This document shows, in pieces, positions 1-9,019 of a stretch of 64,000 bases of DNA (positions within the stretch are counted from its first letter, which is position 1; every line of letters starts with the position of its first letter). Location of the stretch: NCBI GenBank assembly GCA_012841405.1, contig DUUT01000073.1, positions 1 to 64,000 on the forward strand. The letters run 5' to 3'. The translations under genes and the position numbers were made by a program. This DNA is from Chloroflexota bacterium. GTDB taxonomy: Bacteria; Chloroflexota; Anaerolineae; UBA1429. A model generated the notes under the pieces. It was given only the letters and a program-made list of their open reading frames with translations, did not search any database and was not told the DNA's origin.

Positions 1-114
1 CCCGCCGATGGCGAAGGAGGTGTGTCGCGCCATCGGCTCATCAAACAGCAGCCGCCTGCCGTACCCCTGGACGGTCAGTTCCTCCACCAGCCGCCCGATC
101 CCGTTTCCGTTCAC
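1..114 (-). CDS. murB: UDP-N-acetylenolpyruvoylglucosamine reductase, N-terminal fragment (cut by window edge)
   Basis: Only about 38 codons lie in the window; the gene runs off the left edge. The visible N-terminus ends in MARHTSFAIGG, the characteristic start of the MurB FAD-binding domain, which reduces UDP-GlcNAc-enolpyruvate to UDP-MurNAc in the cytoplasm. The start chosen is a GTG whose GTGA overlaps the murC stop codon, the coupling seen at several joints of this cluster. Position directly after murC in a dcw operon supports the call. An internal ATG at the MARHT residue would leave too short a leader for the family. The ORF track misses the gene because of the truncation. Confidence 0.85.
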   Translation of the reverse strand, partial: MNGNGIGRLVEELTVQGYGRRLLFDEPMARHTSFAIGG

Positions 115-1511
115 ATCGCTTCCCTCGCTAGCCGCGCCAGCACGTCCTCACCGATGCGATAACCATCGCCGGCACCCAGCGTCAGCAGGACATCGCCGCT
201 CTCGAGGCGATCAAGCAGATAGGCAACCACCTGCTCCCGCCCACCGACATGGTGTACATTCGGGTGATCAATGGATGCTACAACCGTCTCCGGATGGATG
301 ATGGCCCGCTCGTGCGAGCGTGCAGCATACACGTCCGTCACGATCACTTGGTCCGCGTCGCCGAAACAGGCACCAAACTCATCGAGTAGGGCCGCAATCC
401 GACTGTAGGTGTGGGGTTCCCACACCGCCCAGATGCGGCGACCGTCGTAGCGCCCCCTGGCGGCCGCCAGCGTGGCGCGTATCTCGGTGGGATGGTGGGC
501 GTAATCGTCAACAATCGTGATCCCACCGCGCTCGCCCTTGACCTCAAAGTGCCGCAGCGCCCCTCGGAAGGTGGCCAGCGCCTCGCCCGCAACACGCCGC
601 TCGACGCCCAGTCGCTCCGCCGCCACCAGCGCCGCTGTGGCGTTCAACACGTTGTGGATGCCAGGCAAAACGAGATGGAACGTGCCCCACGTCTCTGCCC
701 CCCGTACCACCCGGAAGCGCATGCCGCCATCGGGCACCGGTTGGGCATCCACAGCGCGATAGTCGTTCCCGGCCTTCAGCCCATAGGTCACTGCGGGGGC
801 ACGGTTCGAGCGCTGCTGCGCGACGAGTTGGGCGAGCGCGACGCAGTCACTACAAGCGATGATGGCGCCGTCCGGCAGGACGCCATCGAGAAACCGGCCA
901 AAGGCTACACACAGCGCGTTCAGGTCCTGGTAACAGTCGGGGTGGTCCATCTCGACGTTGGTGACGATCGCCACATGGGGGCGCAACCCGAGAAACATGC
1001 CATCGTACTCGTCGGCCTCGATGACAAAGTGCGGCCCCGTGCCCACGCTCGCATTCGTGCCGAGATCAGACAGCACGCCCCCGACGATATACGTCGGTGA
1101 GCACCCCGCGCGTTCCAGGATGTAGGCCAGCATGCCCGTCGTGGTCGTCTTGCCGTGGGTGCCGGCCACGGCCACCCCCTTGTGACCGGCCATCAACCGC
1201 GGCATAAGCTCTTGCCGTCGCAACACCGGTAGGCCCGCCGCTCGCGCCGCCACCACCTCGGGGTTATCCTCGGGCACAGCCGACGACACCACCACGAGCT
1301 CGGCGCCGTCCACGTGTTCGGCGGCGTGCCCCTCATACGTGGCGATCCCCAGCGCTCCCAACGCTTGCGTGATGGGCGACGAACGCAGATCCGATCCCGT
1401 CACGCGGTGGCCGCGCATCGCCAGCACCCGGGCGATAGCCGACAGCCCGGCTCCACCGATGCCAATGAGATGCACGTGCTGCGGGAGGGCTGGTGCCCCG
1501 GACGATGCCAT
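111..1511 (-). CDS. murC: UDP-N-acetylmuramate--L-alanine ligase
   Basis: This cytoplasmic Mur ligase adds L-Ala to UDP-MurNAc using ATP. At 466 aa it has the family's usual length. Visible motifs are the N-terminal nucleotide-binding GIGGAG (about residues 17-22), the ATP-binding GTHGKTTTT (about 117-125), an EADEYDG segment, and the DDYAHHPTEI motif of the C-terminal ligase domain. The ATG start has a good AAGGAG ribosome site 6-7 bases upstream. It sits 12 bases after a CvpA-like membrane gene and its stop overlaps the murB start, so it is translated as part of the dcw operon. Confidence 0.97.
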   Translation of the reverse strand: MASSGAPALPQHVHLIGIGGAGLSAIARVLAMRGHRVTGSDLRSSPITQALGALGIATYEGHAAEHVDGAELVVVSSAVPEDNPEVVAARAAGLPVLRRQELMPRLMAGHKGVAVAGTHGKTTTTGMLAYILERAGCSPTYIVGGVLSDLGTNASVGTGPHFVIEADEYDGMFLGLRPHVAIVTNVEMDHPDCYQDLNALCVAFGRFLDGVLPDGAIIACSDCVALAQLVAQQRSNRAPAVTYGLKAGNDYRAVDAQPVPDGGMRFRVVRGAETWGTFHLVLPGIHNVLNATAALVAAERLGVERRVAGEALATFRGALRHFEVKGERGGITIVDDYAHHPTEIRATLAAARGRYDGRRIWAVWEPHTYSRIAALLDEFGACFGDADQVIVTDVYAARSHERAIIHPETVVASIDHPNVHHVGGREQVVAYLLDRLESGDVLLTLGAGDGYRIGEDVLARLAREAM

Positions 1512-1523
1512 GCCCCACTCCTT

Positions 1524-2078
1524 CTAGCGAGCGACCCGAGCGATGATGAGCAGCATGCTCAAGTACAACAATAGGCTCTGGCCAAACAGCACCGGCTGGC
1601 CCAGGAACGTCATCGGCAGATAGGCAATCAGGCCCTGGGCGAGCTCTGATAGCGCCGCCGTCGAGAACCCCAGTACCTCAATGGGATAGTCAAACTTGTG
1701 CATGTAGAACCAGATCGACCCGGCGATGAGATAGCCGTTCAGCAGGCCGGTCACCAGCCCCAGAACGACCCCTTGCGCGCCCTGCGGCGCCTGGCCACTG
1801 AACGACAGCGTCTCTCCCTGGTACGAGACGAACGCCACCGCCGCGACGACGAACACGAACAGCACACACTGCCAGAGGTCCCTCTCGGCCGCCGGAACCA
1901 CGTTGGTGCTCATCAGCCTGGCCATGCCCTTGTCGAGCTGCGGCTCGAACTGGCTCAGGAAGAACAGCAGGAACATGAGCACCGTCGTGACGCCAAGCTC
2001 TCGCAGAAAACCCCGCGCGACCCCGATAAGCGCAAACATCAGCACGATCGCGCCAAAGAACACCTCGATGGGGGCCAA
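1524..2078 (-). CDS. CvpA-like multi-pass membrane protein (copy 2)
   Basis: A 184-aa hydrophobic protein with about five predicted membrane helices. The N-terminus carries GVARGFLREL, matching the G-x-x-RG-x-x-REL signature near the start of CvpA/colicin V production-type proteins; the rest is not strongly diagnostic. It starts at a TTG preceded by AGGAGG at 5-base spacing, which decides the start. It lies between murG and murC, next to a similar protein (2108-2728), which suggests tandem duplication and a role in envelope or division. The function is not known from the sequence. CvpA membership is inference from a short motif and topology. Confidence 0.75.
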   Translation of the reverse strand: MAPIEVFFGAIVLMFALIGVARGFLRELGVTTVLMFLLFFLSQFEPQLDKGMARLMSTNVVPAAERDLWQCVLFVFVVAAVAFVSYQGETLSFSGQAPQGAQGVVLGLVTGLLNGYLIAGSIWFYMHKFDYPIEVLGFSTAALSELAQGLIAYLPMTFLGQPVLFGQSLLLYLSMLLIIARVAR

Positions 2079-2107
2079 GGAATCCTCCTATGGAGTGCGA
2101 TAAAGGG

Positions 2108-2728
2108 CTATTGTCGTCTCTCCGGCCCCGGCCCAGAGGCACTGTGCAAGCCGAAGGCGATCAGGATGGCGACGAGTGAGACCGCCACCAGGGCCGGCGT
2201 CTGGCCCCCGGTCAACACGTTGCGTATCCCTCCGCTCTGTACGGCGATGATGGCTCGCGGCGTAGGGAACACGAGCGGCACGAGGTAGTAGCACACCAGA
2301 AAGCCGTTAAGTGCCCCGGCCAACATGCCCAGGAGCCGCGGTAGGAAGGCATGGGGCGCCGCGACGCGACGCTGCCCCCACATAAAGGCCACCAGCACGA
2401 TGAGACAAAAGACCACGACCGACGCGGACGATACGTTCTCAGTCGCCTGCACGAGATCGGGCGTGGCGCCGATGCGCCGCCAGGCGACGCCGGGATCCTC
2501 GCCCGACAGCCCCACCTCGAGCGCATAGCGGCCGAGGCGGTACAGCCGGTTGATCTGTGGCGCCAGGGTGCGCGCCAGCCAACCCGACAGCAGCGCGCCG
2601 ATGCCGATCCCAACCATGGAGTGCAGCTCCCGGTGCACACCACGTTGCAGCCCAATAAAGCCAAAGGCCACCAGTGCCGTGCCCACGATGACGTACTGAT
2701 CGATGGTCCAGGTGACTGCGCCATCCAC
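2108..2728 (-). CDS. CvpA-like multi-pass membrane protein (copy 1)
   Basis: A 206-aa membrane protein starting at a GTG with an AGGGAG site upstream. The N-terminal helix is followed by GLQRGVHREL, the same G-x-x-RG-x-x-REL pattern as its neighbour, and three or four further hydrophobic segments follow. Between the first two segments lies an amphipathic stretch (about residues 60-105) that may be soluble. The pair is inserted between murG (60 bases upstream) and murC, so it is co-transcribed with peptidoglycan precursor genes. It may help organise the envelope, but no catalytic residues are recognisable. An unrelated hypothetical membrane protein is the alternative. Confidence 0.75.
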   Translation of the reverse strand: MDGAVTWTIDQYVIVGTALVAFGFIGLQRGVHRELHSMVGIGIGALLSGWLARTLAPQINRLYRLGRYALEVGLSGEDPGVAWRRIGATPDLVQATENVSSASVVVFCLIVLVAFMWGQRRVAAPHAFLPRLLGMLAGALNGFLVCYYLVPLVFPTPRAIIAVQSGGIRNVLTGGQTPALVAVSLVAILIAFGLHSASGPGPERRQ

Positions 2729-2788
2729 GGTACTCCCTTGCAGTGTGTGCCTGGCAAGGCCAGCGCTAAAGTAGGTGGTCAGAGAGCA

Positions 2789-3928
2789 TCACGCCGCGTC
2801 CCGTGCTCGCGAACCGGCCAGCTCTTCCAGGTGCTGCGCAATCGCCGCCGCCGCCCCCGGAACGGATGCCGCCTTGGCTGCCGCGGCCATGGCCCGCAGC
2901 CGCGGCGGATCGTCCAGCAATGCGCGCACCGTCGGTAACAGACGCACCTCGAGGTCGGCGTCCTCAACGACCACGGCTGCCCCTCGGCGGGCGAGATGGT
3001 CGGCGTTCACGTGCTGGTGCTGCCCCGCGTAGGGGTACGGCACGAGCACCGCCGGGAGACCCACCGCCGGGAACTCGCCCAGGGTCGCCGCCCCCGCACG
3101 CGCCACCACGAGATCACTCGCCACCAGCGCATCCGTCATGCGATCGTGCAAGTAGGCATAGGGGTGGTAGCGCTCCCGCAACGCCGGCGTCAGGGACTGG
3201 CGCACGGCCTCCGCTTCCGCATAATCCTGATGCCCCGTGACGTGCACCACGTAGACCCTCTCGAGGAGCGCCTGCAGCGCGCCGCGCGTCGCGCGGTTGA
3301 TGGTGCGTGCGCCTCGGCTCCCGCCGAACACTAACAGGACCTCGCCCTCCAGCGGCAAGGCCAGCGCCCGACGGGCGGCCTCCCGCGTCGTCTCGAACAA
3401 CGCGCGGCGCACGGGATAGCCCGTCACCACCACCTCGACCCCCGGCAGGTGCCTCCGCACCGCATCGAACGATACCGCCACACGGTCGGCCTGCCGAGAT
3501 AGCCAGCGCACCGCCAAGCCCGGCTCCATGTCCGGGAGGTAGATGAGCACGCGGCACCCCCCGCGCCGTGCCGCCAGCACCAATGGCACAGACACATAGC
3601 CCCCCGTGGCGAACACAACCTCAGGCCGGAACGACGCCACGAGGCGTTGCGCCTGCCGGTACCCACGCATCAGCCGCAGTACGCTGTGGGCCGCCTTGAG
3701 CGGGTTCGCACCGCGCAGCGCCCCCGCATCGATGGCATGGAACGCCATGGGGCCGGCGCCCGCATCCCCGCGCGTCACGATGCGCTCCTCGATGCTGTCG
3801 CGCTGGCCCACCCAGGCGACCGCTTCGAGGGGTGCCGATGGGGCCGCGCCGTTCCGCAGCGCCTCGATCACCGCCAGCGCCGGGTACACGTGCCCCCCCG
3901 TGCCGCCGCCCGTCACCAAGAGCCTCAT
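2789..3928 (-). CDS. murG: Undecaprenyldiphospho-muramoylpentapeptide beta-N-acetylglucosaminyltransferase
   Basis: MurG transfers GlcNAc from UDP-GlcNAc to lipid I at the inner face of the membrane, making lipid II. The protein (379 aa) begins with the hallmark GGGTGGHVYPALAV loop (about residues 7-20), has the second Gly-rich loop FGGSRGARTIN, and in the C-terminal Rossmann domain shows the donor-binding region ARAGAATLGE followed by PYPYAGQHQHVNA. The start is an ATG overlapping the ftsW stop by ATGA. This is the expected dcw order ftsW-murG; two membrane genes follow before murC. Confidence 0.96.
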   Translation of the reverse strand: MRLLVTGGGTGGHVYPALAVIEALRNGAAPSAPLEAVAWVGQRDSIEERIVTRGDAGAGPMAFHAIDAGALRGANPLKAAHSVLRLMRGYRQAQRLVASFRPEVVFATGGYVSVPLVLAARRGGCRVLIYLPDMEPGLAVRWLSRQADRVAVSFDAVRRHLPGVEVVVTGYPVRRALFETTREAARRALALPLEGEVLLVFGGSRGARTINRATRGALQALLERVYVVHVTGHQDYAEAEAVRQSLTPALRERYHPYAYLHDRMTDALVASDLVVARAGAATLGEFPAVGLPAVLVPYPYAGQHQHVNADHLARRGAAVVVEDADLEVRLLPTVRALLDDPPRLRAMAAAAKAASVPGAAAAIAQHLEELAGSRARDAA

Positions 3929-5106
3929 GAGCCCGCCCGCCCCTCAGAAGCGGCACCACGTTGCGAGATGTTGAGCAGAATGCCTGTGGAGGCCAACGTC
4001 GCCACGAGCGATGATCCCCCATAGCTCACGAACGGCAGCACCGTGCCCGTAAAGGGCACCGAGGCCGTGATCACCGAGATGTGCAGGATCGCCTGGAACA
4101 CGACCCAGGAGACGATCCCCACGGCGAGCAGCATGCCGTAGCTATCCGGCGCGTACCACGCGATGCGCATCCCGCGCCACGTCCACAGGGCATAGAGCCC
4201 GATCACCAGGCAGGTGCCCAAAAAGCCCAGCTCTTCACCGATGACGGCAAAGATACCATCGGTGTGCGGCGCATAGATGGCAAACTTTTGCTGGCTCTGG
4301 CCCAGGCCGATCCCCACCAGGCCGCCCTTGTTCAGCGCCGCCAGCGACTGGATCACCTGGAATCCCTGGCCCAGCGCATCGCTAAAGGGGCTCTGCAGCC
4401 ACACATCGACGCGTTCGGAGCGGTACGGTGCGGCGATGGCCACCACCCCCAGGGCCACCCCTCCCACCAAGAGCCCCAACAGCAGCTGCTTCATGTCGGC
4501 GCCCGCCGCAAAGAACATGGCCGTCGCCGTGGCCACCAGCAGCGCGGCAGTGGAAAAATCGGGTTGCAGCACGATGAGGCCCGCGATGGCGCCCAGCAGC
4601 AGGGCAAAGGGCACCAACCCCAGCTCCACCGCCCGCAGGTCCTCCCCGCGCGAGGCCAACCACACCGAGATGTACAATATCGCGCCCACCCGCGCCATCT
4701 CGGAGGGCTGCACCGAACCGTAAAAGATCCACCGCGTGGCCCCGCCCACCGTCTTGCCAACAAAGAACGTCAGGATGAGCAGCCCGACGGTCCCCAAGAG
4801 GATGCGCACCGCATGCGTGATAAAAAAGTGGTAATCGATGCGCGACAGCACGGCCATGGCCACCAGGCCCACACCGGCAAAGAGCGCCTGCCGCCGCACA
4901 AAGTGCGTCGGCCGCCCCTCATAGTCACCGCCCTCCATGAGGGCAAAGCCATACGACGCGCTGTAGACCATCACCAACCCGATGATGACCAGCGCCAGCG
5001 CGACGAGCACCAGGCCGAGGTCCGTCTTGACCACGCGCGTCGTGCGTGCCGCCCCTCCCACCGAGGGGGGTGCCGCCGTGGACGAACGCATGAAACCCAT
5101 GGCCAT
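3925..5106 (-). CDS. ftsW: Lipid II polymerase / division protein FtsW (SEDS family)
   Basis: A SEDS-family integral membrane glycosyltransferase with about ten helices that polymerises lipid II with the cognate transpeptidase. Family features are the N-terminal YSASYGFAL segment, GGATRWI, PSEMARVGAILYISVW, the PDFSTAAL motif and the C-terminal TGTVLPFVSYGGSSL block. I prefer the ATG whose TAATG overlaps the murD stop and has GAGGGAG upstream, giving about 393 aa. The ORF track starts six codons earlier at a GTG. Its cognate PBP is probably ftsI (9020-10747). RodA is the alternative name, but dcw context favours FtsW. Confidence 0.93.
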   Translation of the reverse strand: MAMGFMRSSTAAPPSVGGAARTTRVVKTDLGLVLVALALVIIGLVMVYSASYGFALMEGGDYEGRPTHFVRRQALFAGVGLVAMAVLSRIDYHFFITHAVRILLGTVGLLILTFFVGKTVGGATRWIFYGSVQPSEMARVGAILYISVWLASRGEDLRAVELGLVPFALLLGAIAGLIVLQPDFSTAALLVATATAMFFAAGADMKQLLLGLLVGGVALGVVAIAAPYRSERVDVWLQSPFSDALGQGFQVIQSLAALNKGGLVGIGLGQSQQKFAIYAPHTDGIFAVIGEELGFLGTCLVIGLYALWTWRGMRIAWYAPDSYGMLLAVGIVSWVVFQAILHISVITASVPFTGTVLPFVSYGGSSLVATLASTGILLNISQRGAASEGRAGS

Positions 5107-6569
5107 TAGGCTCCCTCGCTCCACGAGGTGACGAGCTCGCGGAACCGCTCCCCGCGCGCCTCGAAATCGCGAAACGCGTCAAAGCTCGTGCCGCCGGGCG
5201 ACAGCAGCACCACGTCCCCAGGGCACGCCAGCGCTGCAGCGCGCTCCACGGCGCGCTCCAAAGTCTCCTCGACGTGCAGTGCAATCGCCCCTTCGGCCCG
5301 GCGCTGCGCCATCGCCTCCCGCAGCACCCCCGCGATGAGCGGCGCGGCCTCACCGAATGCCACCACCGCTCGCGCCGTCTCGAGGGTCACCTCCGCCCAG
5401 GCCTCCCACGGGAGGTGCTTGTCCCGCCCACCAGCCAGCAGGATCACCGGCTCGCTGAAGGAGCGCAGCGCCGCCACGGCGCGCTCGGGCGAGGTGGCGA
5501 TCGAGTCGTTCACATAGGTGACACCGCGCCACGTGCGTACCACCTCCAATCGGTGCGGCACGCCCGAAAAGCGCATCGCCGCGGCACGTATCGCCTCGAG
5601 GTCAGCACCCGCCGCCATCGCACAGCACGCTGCCGTGAGCACATTCGCCAGGTTGTGCCGCCCGCGCAGCTGTACGGCGTCGGCGGTACAGAGCAGCCTT
5701 CCGCTCCCCGCGTAGCGCAGCATCAGCCGGTCGCCATCCAGGTATGCCCCCTGGGGCACCGCTCCGCTGAGGCTGAACCACAGCACCTCCGCCGCAGAGC
5801 GCGCCACGAGCGACCCACTGGTGGCGTCATCGGCGTTCAGCACCGCCCAATCGCCGGGCCGCTGAAAGGCGACGATGGTCGCCTTGGCCTCAGCATACTC
5901 AGCCATCGAGGCATGCCGATCCAGATGGTTCGGCGTGATGTTGGTGACCGCCGCCACGTGGGGGCTCCAGCCCATCGTGTCGATGGCGCGCGACGCCGCC
6001 GACCGCTGCTCCTCTACCGTCGGCGCCTGGTAATCGGGGGCGAACACCTCGAGCTGAAAGCTCGAGAGCTCCATGACCACCACCGTGGGGCGCTCATTCC
6101 CGAGCAGGCGCTCGATGAGCGGCGCACCGATGTTGCCGCCGACCCACACCGTGCGGCCGTCCTGCGCCAACATCTCCCCCGTCAGCGCCGTTGTCGTCGT
6201 CTTGCCGCTGGAACCGGTGATCGCCACCACCGGCGCGCCGACCATCTGCGTGAAGAGCCGGGGCTCGCTGCTGATGGGGATGCCGCGTTGCCGTGCATCG
6301 ACGACCACCGGCGCCGTGCGCGGCACCCCCGGGCTGATGAACAGCACATCCGCGCCCTCGAGATCGGGGCAGGGCGTCCCCAGGGCGAGCTGCACACCGC
6401 ACCCCTCCAAGGCGGCGACCGTCGCCCCCAGCGCTTCCCGCGGCTTGGCATCGCTCAGGGTGACACGGGCGCCGCACTGCGCCAAAAAGCGCGCCAGCGC
6501 GGTGCCCTCGCGTGCCGCGCCCACGATCGTCGCTCGCAACCCACGGAGGTCCGTCAGTGCGCCCGTCAC
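5106..6569 (-). CDS. murD: UDP-N-acetylmuramoylalanine--D-glutamate ligase
   Basis: The cytoplasmic ligase adding D-Glu to UDP-MurNAc-L-Ala. It shows an N-terminal Rossmann segment, the ATP P-loop GSSGKTTTTAL, ELSSFQLE, the NITPNHLDRH motif and NDSIATSPERAV of the C-terminal domain. At 487 aa it is longer than the usual ~450, mainly because of an extra stretch (APTVEEQRSAASRAIDT) just before the VTNITPNHLDRH strand. It starts at a GTG overlapping the mraY stop (GTGA) and ends TAATG into ftsW. The insertion is real in the reading frame and does not look like a frameshift. Confidence 0.95.
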   Translation of the reverse strand: MTGALTDLRGLRATIVGAAREGTALARFLAQCGARVTLSDAKPREALGATVAALEGCGVQLALGTPCPDLEGADVLFISPGVPRTAPVVVDARQRGIPISSEPRLFTQMVGAPVVAITGSSGKTTTTALTGEMLAQDGRTVWVGGNIGAPLIERLLGNERPTVVVMELSSFQLEVFAPDYQAPTVEEQRSAASRAIDTMGWSPHVAAVTNITPNHLDRHASMAEYAEAKATIVAFQRPGDWAVLNADDATSGSLVARSAAEVLWFSLSGAVPQGAYLDGDRLMLRYAGSGRLLCTADAVQLRGRHNLANVLTAACCAMAAGADLEAIRAAAMRFSGVPHRLEVVRTWRGVTYVNDSIATSPERAVAALRSFSEPVILLAGGRDKHLPWEAWAEVTLETARAVVAFGEAAPLIAGVLREAMAQRRAEGAIALHVEETLERAVERAAALACPGDVVLLSPGGTSFDAFRDFEARGERFRELVTSWSEGA

Positions 6570-7549
6570 GTCGCCGCCCCTAGCGCCACGCCGGCGGCGG
6601 CGGCTACGGCGGCCACGATCCAGAAGCGCTGCGTGATAGTAACCTCGGCCCAGCCACCGAGCTCGAAATGGTAGTGCAGCGGCGACATGCGCAGGATCCG
6701 CCGCCCCTCACCGTAGCGGCGCTTGGTGTACTTGAAATAGGCAACCTGCATCATGACCGAGACCGCCTCGGCGACAAAGACGATGCCGATGAGGGGCAGG
6801 AGGAGCCAGTGTCCGCTCAGCATGGCCACCATCACCAGCCCCGCCCCCAGCGCCAGCGAACCCGTATCTCCCATGAACAGCCGCGCCGGACGCACGTTGT
6901 ACCAGAGGAAGGCCAACAGGCTACCCACCACGGCCAGGCTGAACACGGCCAGGTCGCCCGCCGAGCCCGCCAGCAGGCCATAGGCGGCAAAGGCGATGGC
7001 CACCGTGCCCCCCGCCAGCCCGTCGAGCCCATCGGCGAAATTCACCGCGTTGGAAAAGAACACCATCAGCAGCGCCGCCACCGGGATGAACCAGGCGCCC
7101 ATGTCGATGTCTGTGCCGGTCAGAGGCACCACCATGGGGTGCTCCGCCAGACTCCAGTAGCCAACGAGCGCCACGAGGAGCGCCGCCGCCCACTGCCACC
7201 AGATCTTGTAGCGGGCCAGCCATCCCTCTCCGCCGCCAGCCCGGAGGCCCCGGACGTCGTCGTACGCCCCGAGGGCGCCAAAGCTCACCATGGCCAGCAG
7301 CAGGAGCGCCACACGCGTCTGGCCAGCCGCCACCTGGATCGCCCCCACCACGGTGATCCCTGCCAGGAAGTAGAGCCCCCCCATGGTCGCCGTGCCAGAC
7401 TTGACGCGATGCGTCTCGGGCTCGTCGTCGCGGATGTTCTTGCCGATGCCACGCGCCAGCAGCGCCCGGATCACGGCGGGGCCCAAGGGCACCAGCACGA
7501 GAAAGGTGAGCATCGCTACCAGTGCCGCCGTCGCGAGGTGGGGCGCCAT
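6566..7549 (-). CDS. mraY: Phospho-N-acetylmuramoyl-pentapeptide-transferase
   Basis: MraY attaches phospho-MurNAc-pentapeptide to undecaprenyl phosphate, forming lipid I in the membrane. The protein (327 aa) has about ten helices. Diagnostic motifs are DEPETHRVKSGTATMGG, NAVNFADGLDGLAGG, the metal-binding FMGDTGSLALG and the loop SPLHYHFELGGW. The ORF track extends 45 residues upstream, but that part overlaps murF in another frame. The real start is the ATG in TGATG, one base into the murF stop. Placement between murF and murD is canonical. Confidence 0.96.
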   Translation of the reverse strand: MAPHLATAALVAMLTFLVLVPLGPAVIRALLARGIGKNIRDDEPETHRVKSGTATMGGLYFLAGITVVGAIQVAAGQTRVALLLLAMVSFGALGAYDDVRGLRAGGGEGWLARYKIWWQWAAALLVALVGYWSLAEHPMVVPLTGTDIDMGAWFIPVAALLMVFFSNAVNFADGLDGLAGGTVAIAFAAYGLLAGSAGDLAVFSLAVVGSLLAFLWYNVRPARLFMGDTGSLALGAGLVMVAMLSGHWLLLPLIGIVFVAEAVSVMMQVAYFKYTKRRYGEGRRILRMSPLHYHFELGGWAEVTITQRFWIVAAVAAAAGVALGAAT

Positions 7550-9000
7550 CAGACCGCATCCTCCACCAGAGCGTCCACCAGGGCCTCGAGGCCCATACTG
7601 CGCGAGGCCTTGATGAGCACGTAATCGCCAGGGCGCAAGAGCGCCTCCAAGGCCCGCATCGCTTCTCCGGCACGGTAGCAACACCGCACCGCCGACGCGT
7701 CGAGCCCCACGGCGCGCGCGCCCTGGGCGATGCGCTGCGCCCGCACCCCGACGGTTAGCAGCACGTCCACCGCCTCAGCCGCTCGGCGCCCCACCTCGCG
7801 GTGCCCCTCGGCGTCATAGGCGCCCAGCTCGAGCATGTCCCCGAGCACCGCCACGCGCCGGCCCGGCAGGTCCTTGAGCACATCCAGGGCCGCCAGCATC
7901 GATGCCGGACTGGCGTTATAGGCGTCATCGAGCACCGTCGTGCCGCCACGCCCGCGCCGCGGAGTGAGCCGCAGCCCCTGTCCCTGGGCGAGCAGCCCGG
8001 CCTGGATCTGCTCCCAGCTCAGCCCCTGCACGAGCCCAATGGCGATGGCCGGCAAGGCCGCCATGACGGCATGCCGCCCCAGCGCCCGCAGGACGATATC
8101 ACGGTGAGGCTCCTGTCCGGCGCCCCGCACCGCCGACGTCGCCTCGGCGCGAAAGGTGACGCCCTCCAGCCCCTGCGCGGCGACGTCCGTCGCGCGTACG
8201 GCGTTCCCCACCTCCAGACCATAGGTGACGACGGAGGCCGGCGTCGCCGCCGCCATGGCGCGCACCCGCGCGTCATCACCGTTCAGCACCGCCCAGCCGT
8301 CCTCCGGCAGCGCCCGCACGAGCTCTTCCTTCGCCGTGGCGATGCGCGCGATGGTGCCCAGGCGCTCGAGGTGCGTCGGCCCCACGTTGGTCACCACGCC
8401 GATCGTGGGCTGGGCGATGGCGCACAGCGCGGCGATCTCGCCGAGGGCGTACATGCCCATCTCGAGGACGGCGCACTGATGGTGCGGCTCGAGCTCCATC
8501 AGCGTGAGGGGCAGGCCGATCTCGTTGTTGTGGTTCCCCTCGCTCTTGAGCGTCACCATGCCCTCGCGCAGAACCGCCGCGATCGCCTCCTTGGTCGTCG
8601 TCTTGCCGACGCTGCCCGTCACGCCAACGACCATCACATCAGGGCGCGCCGCGCGGCGGGCTCGCGCCCAGGCCTGCAGCGCCGCCAGTGCGTCCGATAC
8701 GATCACCTCCACCGGCGCCACGATCGGCCCCCCGGCCTCGCCCCGCCCGGTATCGATCCAGGCACCACCGGTCACCGGGCGCTCTACCAGCGCCGCCACG
8801 GCGCCGGCCGCAAAGGCCTGCGCGACATAGTCATGCCCGTCGACGCGCTCCCCCTTGAAAGCGACAAAGAGGCTGCCCGCGCTCGCCTGGCGCGAGTCAA
8901 TGCACACGCGCCGCACCATGACGTCCAGAGCCCCGGGGGTGCTCCCCAGGCCCGGCGCCAGGGCATCGAGCAGCTCGGCCAACGCGTACACGTGTTCCAC
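7549..9000 (-). CDS. murF: UDP-N-acetylmuramoyl-tripeptide--D-alanyl-D-alanine ligase
   Basis: MurF adds D-Ala-D-Ala to the UDP-MurNAc-tripeptide. Visible motifs are CIDSRQASAGSLFVAFKGERVDGHDY at the N-terminus, the ATP loop GVTGSVGKTTTKE, SEGNHNNEIGLPL, the VGPTHLERLG strand and LDDAYNASPASM. The ORF-track protein carries about 119 extra residues overlapping ftsI. Family alignment puts the start just before VYALAELLDAL, at the GTG near 9000 or the GTG at 8991; 8991 has better spacing from GGAAGG. No murE gene lies between it and ftsI, which is unusual for a dcw cluster. Confidence 0.93.
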   Translation of the reverse strand: MEHVYALAELLDALAPGLGSTPGALDVMVRRVCIDSRQASAGSLFVAFKGERVDGHDYVAQAFAAGAVAALVERPVTGGAWIDTGRGEAGGPIVAPVEVIVSDALAALQAWARARRAARPDVMVVGVTGSVGKTTTKEAIAAVLREGMVTLKSEGNHNNEIGLPLTLMELEPHHQCAVLEMGMYALGEIAALCAIAQPTIGVVTNVGPTHLERLGTIARIATAKEELVRALPEDGWAVLNGDDARVRAMAAATPASVVTYGLEVGNAVRATDVAAQGLEGVTFRAEATSAVRGAGQEPHRDIVLRALGRHAVMAALPAIAIGLVQGLSWEQIQAGLLAQGQGLRLTPRRGRGGTTVLDDAYNASPASMLAALDVLKDLPGRRVAVLGDMLELGAYDAEGHREVGRRAAEAVDVLLTVGVRAQRIAQGARAVGLDASAVRCCYRAGEAMRALEALLRPGDYVLIKASRSMGLEALVDALVEDAV

Positions 9001-9019
9001 CCTTCCGTGCGTGATGGCG

